Origin: an uncultured Pelagibacteraceae bacterium
GTDB lineage: Bacteria > Pseudomonadota > Alphaproteobacteria > Pelagibacterales > Pelagibacteraceae
Reading direction: 5' to 3'
Length of the DNA stretch: 64,000 nt
Assembly: GCA_902548405.1 (NCBI GenBank)
Contig: CACCRN010000003.1
Location: forward strand, 99,534-163,533
The translations under genes were made by a program, and so were the position numbers. Of the stretch, positions 63,582 to 64,000 are shown one piece after another. Below the pieces are notes generated by a model. The model had not been told where the DNA came from and did no database searches. It saw nothing but the letters and a program-made list of their open reading frames with translations. The first letter of the stretch is position 1; every line of letters starts with the position of its first letter.

Positions 63582-64000
63582 TGTTTGATCAAGACAAAGA
63601 CGTATCTAAAAATTTAAACATTTATAAATTAGATAAAACAGAGGACGTAATGAATTATTACGCAGATTGGGCTGAAAATAACAAATATAATAAAGATATG
63701 ATTAATTGGAATTATACAGGTCCAAAAGAAACAGCTGCAGCTTTTAAAAAACATCAGCAAAATAAAGATGCATTAATACTCGATGCGGGTTGTGGTACAG
63801 GGCTAGTTGCGCAAGAACTAGAGAAATTTGGGTTTAATAATTTTCATGGAATAGATTTGTCCCAAGATCTTTTAAATTCAGTTCCAAAAAATCTTTACAA
63901 AAAATTAAGTAAATTAGATTTAAATAAAGAAATTCCTGAAGCAGATAATACTTATGATAGTGTGTTATGCGTTGGAACCTTCACATTTGGTCATGTCAAA
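63581..64000 (+). CDS. Class I SAM-dependent methyltransferase, N-terminal part (runs off window)
   Basis: An open frame of 140 codons from an ATG at 63581 that overlaps the DMGDH stop by one base (TAATG) and continues past the window end. SAM-binding motif I is LILDAGCGTGLVAQEL (about residues 65-80), motif II region FHGIDLS, and a motif post-I-like DNTYDSVLCVGTFTFGHV. The acceptor is unknown. Its position suggests a link to betaine or methionine/SAM metabolism, but DUF-like or quinone-type methyltransferases share this fold. Confidence 0.75.
   Translation, partial: MFDQDKDVSKNLNIYKLDKTEDVMNYYADWAENNKYNKDMINWNYTGPKETAAAFKKHQQNKDALILDAGCGTGLVAQELEKFGFNNFHGIDLSQDLLNSVPKNLYKKLSKLDLNKEIPEADNTYDSVLCVGTFTFGHVK

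Noticed and set aside
1..64000. CRISPR arrays, insertion sequences, prophage or tRNA genes
   Set aside because: No regularly spaced repeats, transposase or phage genes, or cloverleaf-like stretches were seen; the few gaps between genes are too short for most of them.

Overview
The window is AT-rich and very tightly packed. Genes commonly touch or overlap by 1-13 bases (TAATG, ATGA), and several convergent gene pairs share stop codons. There are no rRNA or tRNA genes, insertion sequences, prophage genes or CRISPR arrays that I can see. This economy, together with the gene content (a sarcosine-oxidase-type operon, BHMT plus dimethylglycine dehydrogenase, Tmm, a Tdm-like demethylase, GcvT-family demethylases, formate-THF ligase, glutamate-synthase-like triplets), points to a SAR11 (Pelagibacterales) alphaproteobacterium from the surface ocean. 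All names come from reading motifs and family resemblance; no database search was run.

Layout. 1-11.5 kb: a partial exported protein, an agmatinase-family/ALDH pair, an M20 deacylase, CsaA, a LysE exporter, aconitase, a BamB/YfgM-like pair, a cupin, ZapE and YjbQ. 11.5-24 kb (minus strand): photolyase, a diaminopropionate ammonia-lyase-like enzyme, a GmaS-type ligase, two small membrane proteins, an ammonium transporter with a structured mRNA leader, then an operon of FAD oxidase, a second GlnT-type ligase, three split glutamate-synthase-like (MgsABC/GlxBCD) subunits and a small basic protein. 24-36 kb: MarR-like regulator and Tdm, divergent from a betaine/TMAO-type ABC transporter (binding protein, ATPase, double-length permease), then glycerol kinase, GpsA and trimethylamine monooxygenase. 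36-46 kb: an orphan UgpC/MalK-type ATPase, Fe-alcohol dehydrogenase, a glutamine amidotransferase, Fhs, and a soxBDAG operon whose soxA is interrupted by a one-base frameshift in an A8 run. 46-54 kb: an EamA transporter, aspartate racemase, CspA, an acetyltransferase, PurK/PurE, a dipeptidase and an uncharacterised three-gene set. 54-64 kb: a binding protein/permease/MTHFR-like/DmdA-LigM-like demethylase operon, divergent from Rieske oxygenase, BHMT, dimethylglycine dehydrogenase and a partial methyltransferase.

How it fits together. Most of the window appears devoted to taking up N- (and perhaps S- or O-) methylated osmolytes and passing their methyl groups to tetrahydrofolate. The inferred routes are TMA to TMAO (Tmm), TMAO uptake and demethylation (transporter, Tdm), methylamine to gamma-glutamylmethylamide to N-methylglutamate (GmaS, MgsABC), and glycine betaine to dimethylglycine to sarcosine to glycine (BHMT, DMGDH, Sox). 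Fhs interconverts formate and 10-formyl-THF. Ammonia released or needed is handled by Amt and the glutamine/glutamate enzymes. A dimethylamine monooxygenase is not present here. The two points I most recommend for a second look are the transporter-MTHFR-demethylase operon at 54.5-58.7 kb, whose substrate is unknown, and the ammonium transporter leader that can hide its own ribosome binding site.
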